Assembly (NCBI RefSeq): GCF_009766105.1
Contig: NZ_LMUH01000025.1
Location: forward strand, 625,190-689,189
Length of the DNA: 64,000 nt
Direction of reading: 5' to 3'
Source of the DNA: Granulicella sp. S156
GTDB taxonomy: Bacteria > Acidobacteriota > Terriglobia > Terriglobales > Acidobacteriaceae
Positions within the stretch are counted from its first letter, which is position 1. Each line of letters starts with the position of its first letter. Made by a program: the position numbers and the translations under genes. The notes under the pieces are model-generated. The model worked only from the letters and a program-made list of their open reading frames with translations, was not told the origin of the DNA and did no database searches. This document shows positions 43,953-52,492 of this stretch, piece after piece.

Positions 43953-44384
43953 ATGAACGAGAAGAAATCTTTTGGACGCTTCAACCTGCATGAAATCGCT
44001 CAGTCCTTCCCCGAGACGGCTGAGACCTTATTACTGGATACGTACCTGACGAACGAAGAGTCGGCAAGTGCCCGTGTGTTCCGCGTCTATCGAGGAACGC
44101 CGCCCCACTATCATGCCTCTTCCGATGAGTACCTCTATGTGCTCTCCGGAAGAGGCACATTCTGGATGGAGAACTCTGCCAACGGAGGAGAGTTCTCTCC
44201 GGGAGATTTCCTCTTCTTCAAGCGCGGCACCGTGCATGCCCTGCCCGACATCTATGAAAGCCCCGTGGTCTTCCTTTCGGTGGACGCTCCAAGACGCGAT
44301 CCCAAAGACATCATCTTTGTAAATCCAGAAGATGGAACCCCAGACAGTTTCATCCAGAAGAGTGGGACGTCTCCCAACAATTAG
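43953..44384 (+). CDS. cupin domain protein
   Basis: A 143-residue protein from ATG 43953, with GGAGG 5 bases upstream; an ATG 12 bases earlier lies over that site. The cupin motif 1 is PHYHASSDEYLYVLSGRGTF (two His and Glu as metal ligands) and motif 2 is FSPGDFLFFKRGTVHALPD. It is a single-domain metal-binding beta-barrel. Function is unassigned; such proteins bind or oxidise small organics. Convergent with the SDR ending at 44460. Confidence 0.85.
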   Translation: MNEKKSFGRFNLHEIAQSFPETAETLLLDTYLTNEESASARVFRVYRGTPPHYHASSDEYLYVLSGRGTFWMENSANGGEFSPGDFLFFKRGTVHALPDIYESPVVFLSVDAPRRDPKDIIFVNPEDGTPDSFIQKSGTSPNN

Positions 44385-44412
44385 AGTGCGTCTGGTGCAT
44401 AGACATCAGAAA

Positions 44413-44449
44413 GCCCACCCTTCACGCATCCTGCACGTAAAGAGTGGGC
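44413..44449. terminator. hairpin between convergent cupin and SDR genes
   Basis: GCCCAC (44413-44418) pairs with GTGGGC (44444-44449), and CTTCACG (44420-44426) pairs with CGTAAAG (44436-44442) with one mismatch. It lies between two convergent stops, as a bidirectional terminator would. No U-tract is seen on either strand. It is of the same general type as the hairpin at 4696-4742. Confidence 0.45.
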
Positions 44450-44459
44450 GACTCCACAA

Positions 44460-45332
44460 CTATCCCAAGAGCGTCTTGATATCCAAAACGCCTTCCGCGG
44501 GATCGTCGAAGGCCATGTCCACCGACACAGGCTCCCAACGCTTGTACTCCTCAAGCTCTGACTCGAACTTCGCGCGAATCCCCTGCAAAGCATCGGCGCC
44601 GAGTGCGAGACGCAGCGGCGGAGCATCGGCCTCTACGGCCTTGATGATGCCCTGCGCTGCACGAGCCGGGTCTCCAAAGACAGCACTGCTGAAGGCCTGC
44701 ACCAGCGCATCATAGACAGGCTGATACGCCGCAATCCGCTCCCCACGCACCAGCGAGCGAGTGCCGAAGTCCGTCTTGAATCCGCCCGGCTCGACGATCG
44801 TGACTTTAATGCCGAGTCCTGCCACTTCCTGCGCTAACGACTCCGAGATGCCTTCCACCGCATACTTGGTGCCGTGATACATGCCAAAGCCCGGGAAGCT
44901 GACCTGTCCGCCCATGGAAGTAATGTTCAGGATGTGGCCGGACTTCTGCTCACGCAGCCGTGGAAGCACCTCGCGGGTCACGTTGAGCAGCCCGAAGAGG
45001 TTGGTCTCAAACTGATGCCGAATCTGCGCATCGCTGACCTCCTCAACCGTGCCGACCAGGCCATAGCCCGCGTTGTTGACCACAACATCGATTCGGCCGA
45101 AGGCGTCGACGGCAGCCTGCACCGAGGCCTTTACCTGCGCCAGATCGGTTACGTCCAGGCGCACTGCCTTTGCGTGGCCCGGATACTTCTTCTCCAGGTC
45201 GGCAACAGTCTCTTCCTTGCGGGCCGTAGCAACAACCTTGTCGCCCTTAGCCAGCACAGCCTCTGCCAGGCTACGGCCCAGGCCAGTCGATGCGCCGGTG
45301 ATAAACCAAACACGTGATTTCTGAGTGCTCAT
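44460..45332 (-). CDS. SDR family oxidoreductase
   Basis: A 290-residue classical SDR. Motifs: TGASTGLG (residues 12-19), NNAG (86-89), S139, Y152 and K156 (YHGTK). The C-terminal part (GIKVTIVEPGGFKTDFGTRS) fits the retinol dehydrogenase/steroid reductase-like group. It lies downstream of the TetR gene on the same strand, with the palindrome at 45439-45462 between them. Probably a TetR-repressed reductase of an unknown carbonyl compound. Confidence 0.92.
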   Translation of the reverse strand: MSTQKSRVWFITGASTGLGRSLAEAVLAKGDKVVATARKEETVADLEKKYPGHAKAVRLDVTDLAQVKASVQAAVDAFGRIDVVVNNAGYGLVGTVEEVSDAQIRHQFETNLFGLLNVTREVLPRLREQKSGHILNITSMGGQVSFPGFGMYHGTKYAVEGISESLAQEVAGLGIKVTIVEPGGFKTDFGTRSLVRGERIAAYQPVYDALVQAFSSAVFGDPARAAQGIIKAVEADAPPLRLALGADALQGIRAKFESELEEYKRWEPVSVDMAFDDPAEGVLDIKTLLG

Positions 45333-45438
45333 AATTCCTGATCCTTTTCTGGTTGGGTTCGCTGTTCAAGAGAAGAAGGATTGCCGGTTAGTCGCAATCC
45401 CGTTCCAACGAACAGGTAAACGTGAAATCAAACTACTC

Positions 45439-45462
45439 TATAGATTGAACGTTCATTCTATA
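45439..45462. promoter_or_regulatory. 24-bp near-perfect palindrome centred on TGAACGTTCA, probable TetR operator
   Basis: TATAGATTGAAC mirrors GTTCATTCTATA with a single mismatched pair. The element lies between the TetR gene (stop 45484) and the SDR start (45332). A related half, TGAATGTTCATTCTA, lies before the TetR gene at 46062-46076. Confidence 0.65.
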
Positions 45463-45483
45463 AGGTTCAAAAAAAATACTCTT

Positions 45484-46050
45484 TTATGTCACGGCCCGCC
45501 AGCACGCCGCGGCAGCCTTCTCCAGCACGTCTTTTTTCAGAGCCTTCTCTCTTCTCGCCAGACGTGCGGCAACGCCAATAGACAGGTCGCCAAGAACCTC
45601 CAGCGGCAGATTGTTGAGCGGCCCTCCCGCACTTTTCTGGCGAAATAGCTTCATCAGCACGACAAAGTTCTGGTCCTGGCTTGCCAGGAGCTCTGCCTCG
45701 GAATACGTCACACAGTAGGGCGAACTCTCATATTGGTCGAGAAACTTCATCTCCTGCTGATGGGTGCGATAGAAGCGATAGGCATTGATCCAAACCTGCT
45801 TGAAGGCCTGCTCCGCAGACATCCCTGCCACGTGCCCTTCTATGAGGAACCGGCTCATCTTCGCCTTTACATGGAAGTAGAGTGCACGAATCAGTTCGTC
45901 TTTGCTGGGAAAGTAGTGATAGATAATCCCCGCACTGGCACCGGCACGTTTGGCAACCACCGACATGGGAGCGTCGTGAAACCCGCGCTCAGCCACCAAC
46001 TCGAGCATGGCCTGCAGGATCGCTTCGCGCTTGTCTTTGAGGGTTGTCAT
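45484..46050 (-). CDS. TetR/AcrR family transcriptional regulator
   Basis: A 188-residue repressor starting MTTLKDKREAILQAMLELVA. The helix-turn-helix ends GASAGIIYHYFPSKDELIRA. The C-terminal half (FYRTHQQEMKFLDQYESSPY) resembles the TetR_C_11-like group. Related TGAAYGTTCATTCTA sites lie before this gene and before the SDR downstream, so it probably controls both. Confidence 0.92.
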   Translation of the reverse strand: MTTLKDKREAILQAMLELVAERGFHDAPMSVVAKRAGASAGIIYHYFPSKDELIRALYFHVKAKMSRFLIEGHVAGMSAEQAFKQVWINAYRFYRTHQQEMKFLDQYESSPYCVTYSEAELLASQDQNFVVLMKLFRQKSAGGPLNNLPLEVLGDLSIGVAARLARREKALKKDVLEKAAAACWRAVT

Positions 46051-46061
46051 CGCATCTGGAC

Positions 46062-46076
46062 TGAATGTTCATTCTA
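46062..46076. promoter_or_regulatory. TGAATGTTCATTCTA, second TetR operator copy
   Basis: Shares TGAAYGTTCATTCTA with the palindrome at 45446-45460, and contains the dyad GAATG-TT-CATTC (46063-46074). It lies 12 bases before the TetR start, consistent with autoregulation. Confidence 0.6.
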
Positions 46077-46140
46077 GAACCACTTAGACACGTGTTCAAG
46101 GGGCAATTGAAGCAAGTGATATCAATAGCGCGAAGCGCGT

Positions 46141-46195
46141 TCCCTGACGCTTCAGCGTCAGGGAGACGGAGGGAGCCGTAGCCTTTAGGCTACGG
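46141..46195. repeat. REP-like double hairpin, family A, copy 2
   Basis: TCCCTGACGCT-TC-AGCGTCAGGGA (46141-46164) is a perfect 11-bp hairpin, followed by CGGAGGGAG and the 9-bp hairpin CCGTAGCCT-TT-AGGCTACGG (46176-46195). The order and spacer match the copy at 16748-16810. Confidence 0.7.
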
Positions 46196-46217
46196 AATAA
46201 AGGTCAGGCGAAAATCG

Positions 46218-46400
46218 GGCTTTAGAGGGTGCTGAAAAAGTCTAGCTTTGTGAGCAGTTAGAAATTGCTTCGAAATAACGACTCTCCAGAAGGCCCTACA
46301 AACGACGTTTGCGAAATCTTTGAGGGTTTTACATACGCAAAGTACACAGCAAAAATCGTCTTCAGTGAAGTCATCGACTTTTTCAGCAACCTCTTTAGCC
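46218..46400. mobile_element. 183-bp MITE-like element with 25-bp terminal inverted repeats
   Basis: The left end GGCTTTAGAGGGTGCTGAAA (46218 on) matches the complement of the right end (46376-46400, GGCTAAAGAGGTTGCTGAAA when inverted) at 22 of 25 positions, and both continue AAGTC inward. The inside has no transposase or other gene. Ends of the form GGTGCTGAAAAAGTC are frequent on bacterial DDE insertion sequences, so this is probably a non-autonomous derivative. No clear target duplication was seen. Confidence 0.65.
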
Positions 46401-46435
46401 CCGGGCCTCTTGCCGATGCGAGCAAGAAAGCCTGT

Positions 46436-49051
46436 CTACTCTGCACGCAGCGCTTCCATAGGATCCACCTCAGCAGCCCGCAATGCCGGAATGGCCGCAG
46501 CCATCGCACAGACCAGCAGCAATACCGCGGCCACTGTACCGAGCGTCGACAGATCCAGCGCTTTCACCCCAAACAAAAACGACTTCAACCCATGTCCTGC
46601 CGCCCACGCTGCCGCAGCCCCAGGCACCAGCCCGAGCAGCACCATCTTCCCTGCCTGCTGAAACACGATCCGTACGACTCCTGCTCGCGAAGACCCCAGC
46701 GCCATGCGAACCCCAATCTCCCTGCGCCGCAGTGATACGGAATAAGCCAGCACGCCATATATCCCAATCGCCGAAAGTATCAGCGCCACTCCGCCAAAGC
46801 CTGTCACCATCCGCAACGCCAGCCGTCTTTGCTGCAACGACCCCGAGATCGCATCATCCATCGGCTGCAGACCTAGCTCTGCCATGTTCGGCGCTACCTG
46901 CTTGATAGCTTCGCGCAGCTCCTTGTCTACCGCTGCCTGCGGCAGTGTCGACCGTACCGCAAACTGGCTCACCATACTGAAGAGCGAGGTGAACCCCGAG
47001 CTGATCGGAAGCTGCATGTAGTCCATGTACACCATTGGCTCGAACGGCGCTCCAAGGTCTCCGCCTTGCAAGTCATTCTCAACGACACCCACCACCGTCA
47101 TCGCAGACGTAAACGGTATGTCTGAATCTTTGTCCCCAGGGTCGCGATGCATCGTGATGCTTGTGCCGAGAGGATCACGTCCCGCCAGGAACTTGTTGAC
47201 GAACGCTTGATTTATCAGGACTACTGCGGCTCCGCTTGAATCATCCTGGGGCATAAACCCACGCCCCCGCAGCAGATCTATCCCGCTCGCACGCACAAAG
47301 TTGGCGCTCACCAGACTGTAAAACGCCGTGTCCCCCTCATGAAATACGCGTCCATTGACATCAGTCTTGCCGTTCAGGGAAACGTTGAAATTCGAAAATG
47401 GAAGGGAGCTCTGCATCGTAGCTGACTCAATCCCCGGGAGTGCCGCGAACCGTTCCAATAAACGAGCAACGGTTTGGCGAGCGATCTCCGGAGCGATGTG
47501 CTGATCTTCAGGCATCAGCACCATGGTTGTTACACCACGCGGATCGAACCCCAGCTTCACGTCTTGCAGCGCACGAAGCGTCCGCACAAACAATCCACTC
47601 GTCACCAGCAGCACACAGGTCAACGCAATCTGCAGAGCCACCAACAGACCAGGTAGCCGAGACCTTTGCGTTGCGCGCTTCGTCATCAGTCCAACATCCG
47701 TATGCCGGCGGATACTGAGCGCCGGTGCCAGGGAAGCCAGCACTCCGGCCAATAAAGCAAGCGCAACACTAACCCCAAACACCCCTGGATGAATCGTCAG
47801 CTCATCGAAGCGTGCGAACTTCGATCCATAGCCAGCCTTTACAGTTCTAATCAGCGCATAGGCCAGTGCGCCACCCAGCGCAGCCCCCACCAGTGAAAGC
47901 ACTGCACTTTCGGTTGCCACCTGCTGCAGGAGACGTCCAAAGCTCGCGCCCAGAGCCGACCGGACATTCATCTCCGGCATGCGTCCCGTCGCCCGGGCAA
48001 TTTGCAGGTTCGCCGCATTCGCACAAGAGATCAGCAGTAGTATCGCGACTCCACCCAGCAACGCCAGCAGTGGCCTTTGCATGTCTCCCGTCAGATAGTC
48101 CTTATAGGAGTGCATTTCAAGGGTGTCACGATCTTGCGTGCCTCCTGTCCCCGAGTGCGCAAACACGCTGCTCGCATCGGCAAACGCCTGCTGCGGGGAC
48201 ACCCCTGGTTTCATCCGCGCCATCACCGTAGCCGCATCGCCGCTAAACATGCCAACTTCGCCCGTCGCAATCGGCATATATACCACCGGCGCTTCCGTCC
48301 CCAGCGGAAAATGAATCCCCTCCGGCAACACCCCAATCACCGTCCGCAATTGCCCGGAGATCTTGACGGTCGAGCCAATCACCTTTGGATCTCCATGCAT
48401 CCAGTCCTTCCAGAAAAGAGCACTCACCATCACGACGGGCGTCTTCTCGTCCGCATCGCCCAGCACCCGTCCAAGCTTTGCACGGACATCCAGCATCTTG
48501 AAGAACTGTGGCGTTACCTCCGTGAGTACAGCCATGCGAGTCCCATCGGACGTACCGACAGGCTTCACCATCGTGTTGTATCCGCTCACCGCGGTGAACG
48601 AGCGCGTATCGTGGCGCAAGGCATCAATCTTTGGATAGCTCAGTGCGTAGGTTCTTCCGTCCTGCTGTGCTTTTCCAGAGAGCATCACCAGTTGTTCTGG
48701 ATGAGGCAGCGCCACGGGCCGCAGCAAGACTGAGTCCACAATCGCCAGCATCGCCGTCACGGAGCCCAGGCCAAGCGCCAGTGTAAGCACTACCGTCACC
48801 GCATAACCTGGGGCATTTCTTAAGCCACGGAATGCGTAGCGCACGTCTTGCAGCAGACGTTCCAGCCACACCCATCCCCAGATCTCACGGGCGCGTTCCT
48901 TCGCCAGCAGGACGTTGCCGAACTTCTGCATGGCGGCGTGCCGCGCTTCCTTCGGGGACATTCCGGCGTCGATGTTCTCCTGTATCTCGAAGTCGACGTG
49001 AGTCTGGATTTCGTCTTCTAATTGCTCTCTGCGGCTCTTCCACCAGTGCAT
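46436..49051 (-). CDS. ADOP-type FtsX/MacB-like ABC transporter permease
   Basis: About 871 residues from ATG 49049-49051, 16 bases past the PadR stop; an upstream start at 49096 would overlap PadR. The N-terminal REQLEDEIQTHVDFEIQENI and KEARHAAMQKFGN segment is the hallmark of acidobacterial duplicated orphan permeases. Then come two MacB-periplasmic plus FtsX units: the first has TVVLTLALGLGSVTAMLAIV, the last has LSAIGIYGVLAYSVSLRRRE and IGVRMALGSS. No ATPase gene adjoins it. It may act in efflux or envelope stress with an ATPase encoded elsewhere. Confidence 0.93.
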   Translation of the reverse strand: MHWWKSRREQLEDEIQTHVDFEIQENIDAGMSPKEARHAAMQKFGNVLLAKERAREIWGWVWLERLLQDVRYAFRGLRNAPGYAVTVVLTLALGLGSVTAMLAIVDSVLLRPVALPHPEQLVMLSGKAQQDGRTYALSYPKIDALRHDTRSFTAVSGYNTMVKPVGTSDGTRMAVLTEVTPQFFKMLDVRAKLGRVLGDADEKTPVVMVSALFWKDWMHGDPKVIGSTVKISGQLRTVIGVLPEGIHFPLGTEAPVVYMPIATGEVGMFSGDAATVMARMKPGVSPQQAFADASSVFAHSGTGGTQDRDTLEMHSYKDYLTGDMQRPLLALLGGVAILLLISCANAANLQIARATGRMPEMNVRSALGASFGRLLQQVATESAVLSLVGAALGGALAYALIRTVKAGYGSKFARFDELTIHPGVFGVSVALALLAGVLASLAPALSIRRHTDVGLMTKRATQRSRLPGLLVALQIALTCVLLVTSGLFVRTLRALQDVKLGFDPRGVTTMVLMPEDQHIAPEIARQTVARLLERFAALPGIESATMQSSLPFSNFNVSLNGKTDVNGRVFHEGDTAFYSLVSANFVRASGIDLLRGRGFMPQDDSSGAAVVLINQAFVNKFLAGRDPLGTSITMHRDPGDKDSDIPFTSAMTVVGVVENDLQGGDLGAPFEPMVYMDYMQLPISSGFTSLFSMVSQFAVRSTLPQAAVDKELREAIKQVAPNMAELGLQPMDDAISGSLQQRRLALRMVTGFGGVALILSAIGIYGVLAYSVSLRRREIGVRMALGSSRAGVVRIVFQQAGKMVLLGLVPGAAAAWAAGHGLKSFLFGVKALDLSTLGTVAAVLLLVCAMAAAIPALRAAEVDPMEALRAE

Positions 49052-49067
49052 GACAAGAATCCTTTCG

Positions 49068-49427
49068 CTATTCGTTTTCCTCAGCCATAGGCGCAAGAAT
49101 GCGCCCCATCGCCTCTGAGAACCGCTCCCACTTCGAGGTTTCGGTATAGAGTCTCTTCCGGCCCTTCGCAGTCAGGCGATAGAACCTGGCCTTGCGATTG
49201 TTCTCGGACAGGCCATCCTCGGCCACGATGAGACCAAGCTTCAACAGACGCTGTATCGCCGGATACAAGGAGCCATGGCCCACCTGCAACACCTCTTCCG
49301 ATCGCCGCTCGATGGACTTCGCGATGGCGTGCCCATGAGCATGCCCAAAGGCAAGCGTCTGCAGGATGAGCAGGTCTAAGGTGCCCTGTAAAAGCTCTAA
49401 CTGTTCGTGCTCTTCTCTAGTCGACAT
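49068..49427 (-). CDS. PadR family transcriptional regulator
   Basis: A 119-residue protein from ATG 49425-49427 ([20 protein letters not shown]). The upstream in-frame Met gives an extra 32 residues that do not fit the family. The winged helix ([20 protein letters not shown] and [20 protein letters not shown]) is typical of the PadR-s1 group that precedes ADOP permeases. The permease gene begins 16 bases after its stop, so they form an operon. Confidence 0.93.
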   Translation of the reverse strand: MSTREEHEQLELLQGTLDLLILQTLAFGHAHGHAIAKSIERRSEEVLQVGHGSLYPAIQRLLKLGLIVAEDGLSENNRKARFYRLTAKGRKRLYTETSKWERFSEAMGRILAPMAEENE

Positions 49428-49528
49428 TCGAGCCAACAATAAATATCCTTCAGGTCGAATGTCAAGGGGAAGGCGAAAAATATCCCCTATGGCCATATCG
49501 GGCAGACAATTCCATGCCCACAAAGCCT

Positions 49529-49629
49529 GTCATTTCGACCGACCAACGGGAGCGGAGAAACCCCTTGATGCAGAGCGTGATGCAAATGTTTGTGGCGCGC
49601 TTTGCGTCAAGAAACCCCTGTATTTTGCG
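49529..49629. repeat. intergenic repeat family B, copy 2
   Basis: It begins GTCATTTCGACCGACCAACG (49529 on), then GGAGCGGAGAAACCCCTTGA, and closes with GAAACCCCTGTATTTTGCGG near 49610-49630. It matches the scheme of the copy at 20654-20746, with a different centre. It has no coding potential. Confidence 0.55.
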
Positions 49630-49721
49630 GATGCTTGTACATTCGATTGCCGCTCTCAATCCCACAGACAGGCACGGGCGGAGACACCGTCTCCGCCCGT
49701 CCTATTGTTTTGCGTCTCGTC

Positions 49722-51488
49722 CTACTGCCCGCCAGTCGCACCCGGAAAGAGCCCCGGAATCGGCGCACTCCTCTTCTTCTCATCCTCCGGATGCGGGAAC
49801 GGCTTGCGCGGCATCATCGCTTCACGCTCGCTAGTGTCCCACAAAAAGATCGCTTCGACGATCGCAGCCTGCTCGAGATCGGCCGCGTGCAGGTGGTCGA
49901 CCGTATCCAGGCTCGAGTGGTGCGTGCGAGTCTCATAGTCGAGCTCGTCCTGGAGGAATTCAAAACCCGGCAGGCCCGCATCATCGAAGCTCTCATGGTC
50001 AGAGCCGACGTCAATGCGGTTAGTGATCGTAGTGACTCCCAGGTCCTTCAGCGGAGCGATCCACTGCGCGAAGATGGGCGCAATGGCATAGTTGCCCTGC
50101 GTATAGATCCCGCGCACCCTGCCGCCGCCTTCGTCGATGTTGTAGTAGGCATCCAGCGTCTCCCACTCCTTCTTCGTGGTCAGCGCGCCGGATTCACCCG
50201 AGGGAGCCGGAGCGAATCCGCCGAAGTGTTGCGTAACATAACCACCGGAGCCGAACTCGCCTTGCTCTTCCCCACTCCACAGAGCGATGCGAATGGTGCG
50301 CTTCGGTTTCACATCCAGCACCCGCAGAATGCGGACCGCTTCCATCGCGATGACGGCACCTGCTCCGTTGTCGGTTGCGCCCGTACCGGCAGGCCAACTG
50401 TCGAGATGCCCTCCCACCATCACGACCTGATCCTTCAGCTTCGGATCGGTGCCGGGGATCTCGGCTACGGTGTTGAAGCCGTGTTCATGGTCGCCCGTGA
50501 AGGCGGTCTGAATGTTTACCTCCAGCGTAACTGGCACATGCGCCTGCGCAAGTCGCGCCAGGCGGTTGTAGTGCTCCGTCATCACGACCGCATACGGAAT
50601 GGGCACCGCGTTCTCGCGACGCTGAGCATCGCGCGCAAGCTCGACACCGTTGTCGTCAAGCAGGAGACCCGTATCGTCGTTCCTGCCCTCTTCATGCGAC
50701 GGCAGCAGGATCGCGACGGCTCCTTCCTCCTGCGCCATCTTCACAGCGCGCAGGCGGAGTTCGGCAACCCGCCGCCGCTCAATTCGCGAGGGAGCGTTGG
50801 CCGGCGGAGGACCCGTGGCGCGTCGTGGAACGCCCGGCCCTTCCAGCTCTTTCAGTTCGTCGTCGGTATAGCGATAAGAGAGTGGCTGGTCGAGTTCGGG
50901 GATTGGACGCGCCGCGCCAAGCAGAACAATCTTGCCCTTCAACGTTCCCTTGAGCGCATCAAGCTGGCCGGCATCGCTCAGCGAAGCGTATATAATCTCG
51001 CCGCGCACCGGACCATTGGTTGCAGCAGACCATACCGCCGACTGCATCCAGATCGGTTCCGGATCAGGAGTCACGATGCGACCCCAGGTGTTGACCTGAT
51101 ACCAACCCATGCCAAACTCTCCCCAGTCTTCCAGGTGCGAGTTCTCCAGGCCAATCTTAGCCAGCGTGTCACGCGTCCACTCGTTGGCCTTCTTCATGTT
51201 GGGCGACCCGGTCAAGCGTGGGCCAATGCCATCCGAAAGCGCGCTGGCAAAATCTATCGCCTTGCCATGCGTCGTGCCCTCCGCACGGATGCGTTCATAC
51301 ATGCTCAAGTCAAGATGCTCGACCGCCGGCTGCGGACCATAGTAGCCGCCGGGCTGCATGCCCTTATTCTCTGCAACAACGGAAACGTCGGCAGCTTTCT
51401 TCTGTGCATACGTTGTCGCAACGGGCATTACAAGCGTGGCAGCGAGCGCAAGCACACTGCCGCGCAAAACGGTTTGTTGGGATTTCAA
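49722..51488 (-). CDS. M28 family zinc peptidase with PA domain
   Basis: About 588 residues if started at TTG 51486-51488, with GGAG 10 bases upstream and a clean signal (KSQQTVLRGSVLALAATLVM); ATG 51542 is the alternative. A PA domain (KGKIVLLGAARPIPELDQPL) is followed by the M28 core: GGHLDSW, GATDNGAG, SGEEQGEFGS, VGSDHESFDDAG and a final THHSSLDT, which supply the zinc ligands and the general base. It is probably a periplasmic aminopeptidase or carboxypeptidase releasing amino acids from peptides. Confidence 0.9.
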   Translation of the reverse strand: MKSQQTVLRGSVLALAATLVMPVATTYAQKKAADVSVVAENKGMQPGGYYGPQPAVEHLDLSMYERIRAEGTTHGKAIDFASALSDGIGPRLTGSPNMKKANEWTRDTLAKIGLENSHLEDWGEFGMGWYQVNTWGRIVTPDPEPIWMQSAVWSAATNGPVRGEIIYASLSDAGQLDALKGTLKGKIVLLGAARPIPELDQPLSYRYTDDELKELEGPGVPRRATGPPPANAPSRIERRRVAELRLRAVKMAQEEGAVAILLPSHEEGRNDDTGLLLDDNGVELARDAQRRENAVPIPYAVVMTEHYNRLARLAQAHVPVTLEVNIQTAFTGDHEHGFNTVAEIPGTDPKLKDQVVMVGGHLDSWPAGTGATDNGAGAVIAMEAVRILRVLDVKPKRTIRIALWSGEEQGEFGSGGYVTQHFGGFAPAPSGESGALTTKKEWETLDAYYNIDEGGGRVRGIYTQGNYAIAPIFAQWIAPLKDLGVTTITNRIDVGSDHESFDDAGLPGFEFLQDELDYETRTHHSSLDTVDHLHAADLEQAAIVEAIFLWDTSEREAMMPRKPFPHPEDEKKRSAPIPGLFPGATGGQ

Positions 51489-51672
51489 AACTTGTTCAAC
51501 TCCAAGCCGCAGGGGCAGCGCAATCGGGAATGCATACAGCACTCCACACGCTTGATACGTGAGAAGGAGGGCAATTGTTCCTTACGAAGACACGCTGGAT
51601 CGTGCTGCCACATTTAGGAATGGCACACAGAAGCACCTCGGACTATGAGCAGAAGCCCAATACACTGGCTTC

Positions 51673-52422
51673 ATGGAAAAACCGCTGGTTCTCATTACCG
51701 GAGTGGGCAGGTCGGTCGGCATAGGAGCTGGAATCGCGAGACAGCTCGCTTCAGACGGGTGGGATATCGCCATCAACTATTGGCCTTCGTACGATCTGAA
51801 GATGCCTTCGAGCACCTTTCCTTCGGACTTGGAAAGTCTCATCGCGGAGCTAACGGCCGCAGGAGCCCAAGTGATTGCGGTACCTGGAGACCTCGCGCAG
51901 GTCGATACCGCGAAGACGATCTTTGACACCATCGCGAAGAACAAAAGGGTCGCCTCTGGGTTGATCCTTTCGCATTGCGAATCCGTAAACTCAGGCATCC
52001 TCGATACCAGCCTCGAAAGCTTTGAGCAACATTTTGCTGTGAATGTAAGAGCAAGCTGGCAGCTCATCCGCGAGTTCGCTCTTCAGGTGCCATCCGAAGG
52101 TGGTCGTATCGTCGCCCTGACGAGCGATTCCATCGTCAACAATCTTCCTTATGGCGCGAGCAAAGCAGCTCTGGACCGAATTGTGCTGGCCGCCTCCAGA
52201 GAGCTCGCCCATCTCCATATTGTTTCGAACGTCATCAATCCTGGCCCCGTCGATACCGGATGGATGAGTGAAGCTGTTCGAACGGCCTGCCTGTCTCGCC
52301 AACCGTCGGGAAGGCTCGGCACTCCAGCAGATACTGCTAACCTTGTGAGTTTCTTGTTCTCTGATCGAGGGGCATGGATCAACGGGCAGCTGCTGAAATC
52401 GGACGGAGGGTTCTCCGCCTGA
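51673..52422 (+). CDS. SDR family oxidoreductase (3-ketoacyl-reductase-like)
   Basis: A 249-residue SDR. The cofactor loop is ITGVGRSVGIGAGIARQLAS, a TGxGRxxGIG variant. The usual NNAG is replaced by ILSHCES, and the active-site YGASKAA follows VALTSDSIVNN, with the SNVINPGPVDTGWM and SDGGFSA ends of the FabG-like group. It resembles the aminoglycoside-producer type of SDR in having the altered NNAG. Convergent with the LytTR regulator. Confidence 0.88.
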   Translation: MEKPLVLITGVGRSVGIGAGIARQLASDGWDIAINYWPSYDLKMPSSTFPSDLESLIAELTAAGAQVIAVPGDLAQVDTAKTIFDTIAKNKRVASGLILSHCESVNSGILDTSLESFEQHFAVNVRASWQLIREFALQVPSEGGRIVALTSDSIVNNLPYGASKAALDRIVLAASRELAHLHIVSNVINPGPVDTGWMSEAVRTACLSRQPSGRLGTPADTANLVSFLFSDRGAWINGQLLKSDGGFSA

Positions 52423-52492
52423 AGGCTATACAGAACCATCTATGGCTGACGAAGAACATATCCTTCCGTAGGCGGCAATATCGCCGCGTGCG

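Noticed and set aside
49590-51617. Plus-strand 675-residue open frame
   Set aside because: Antisense to the M28 peptidase; Arg/His-rich without motifs, while the minus-strand product has all zinc-ligand motifs.
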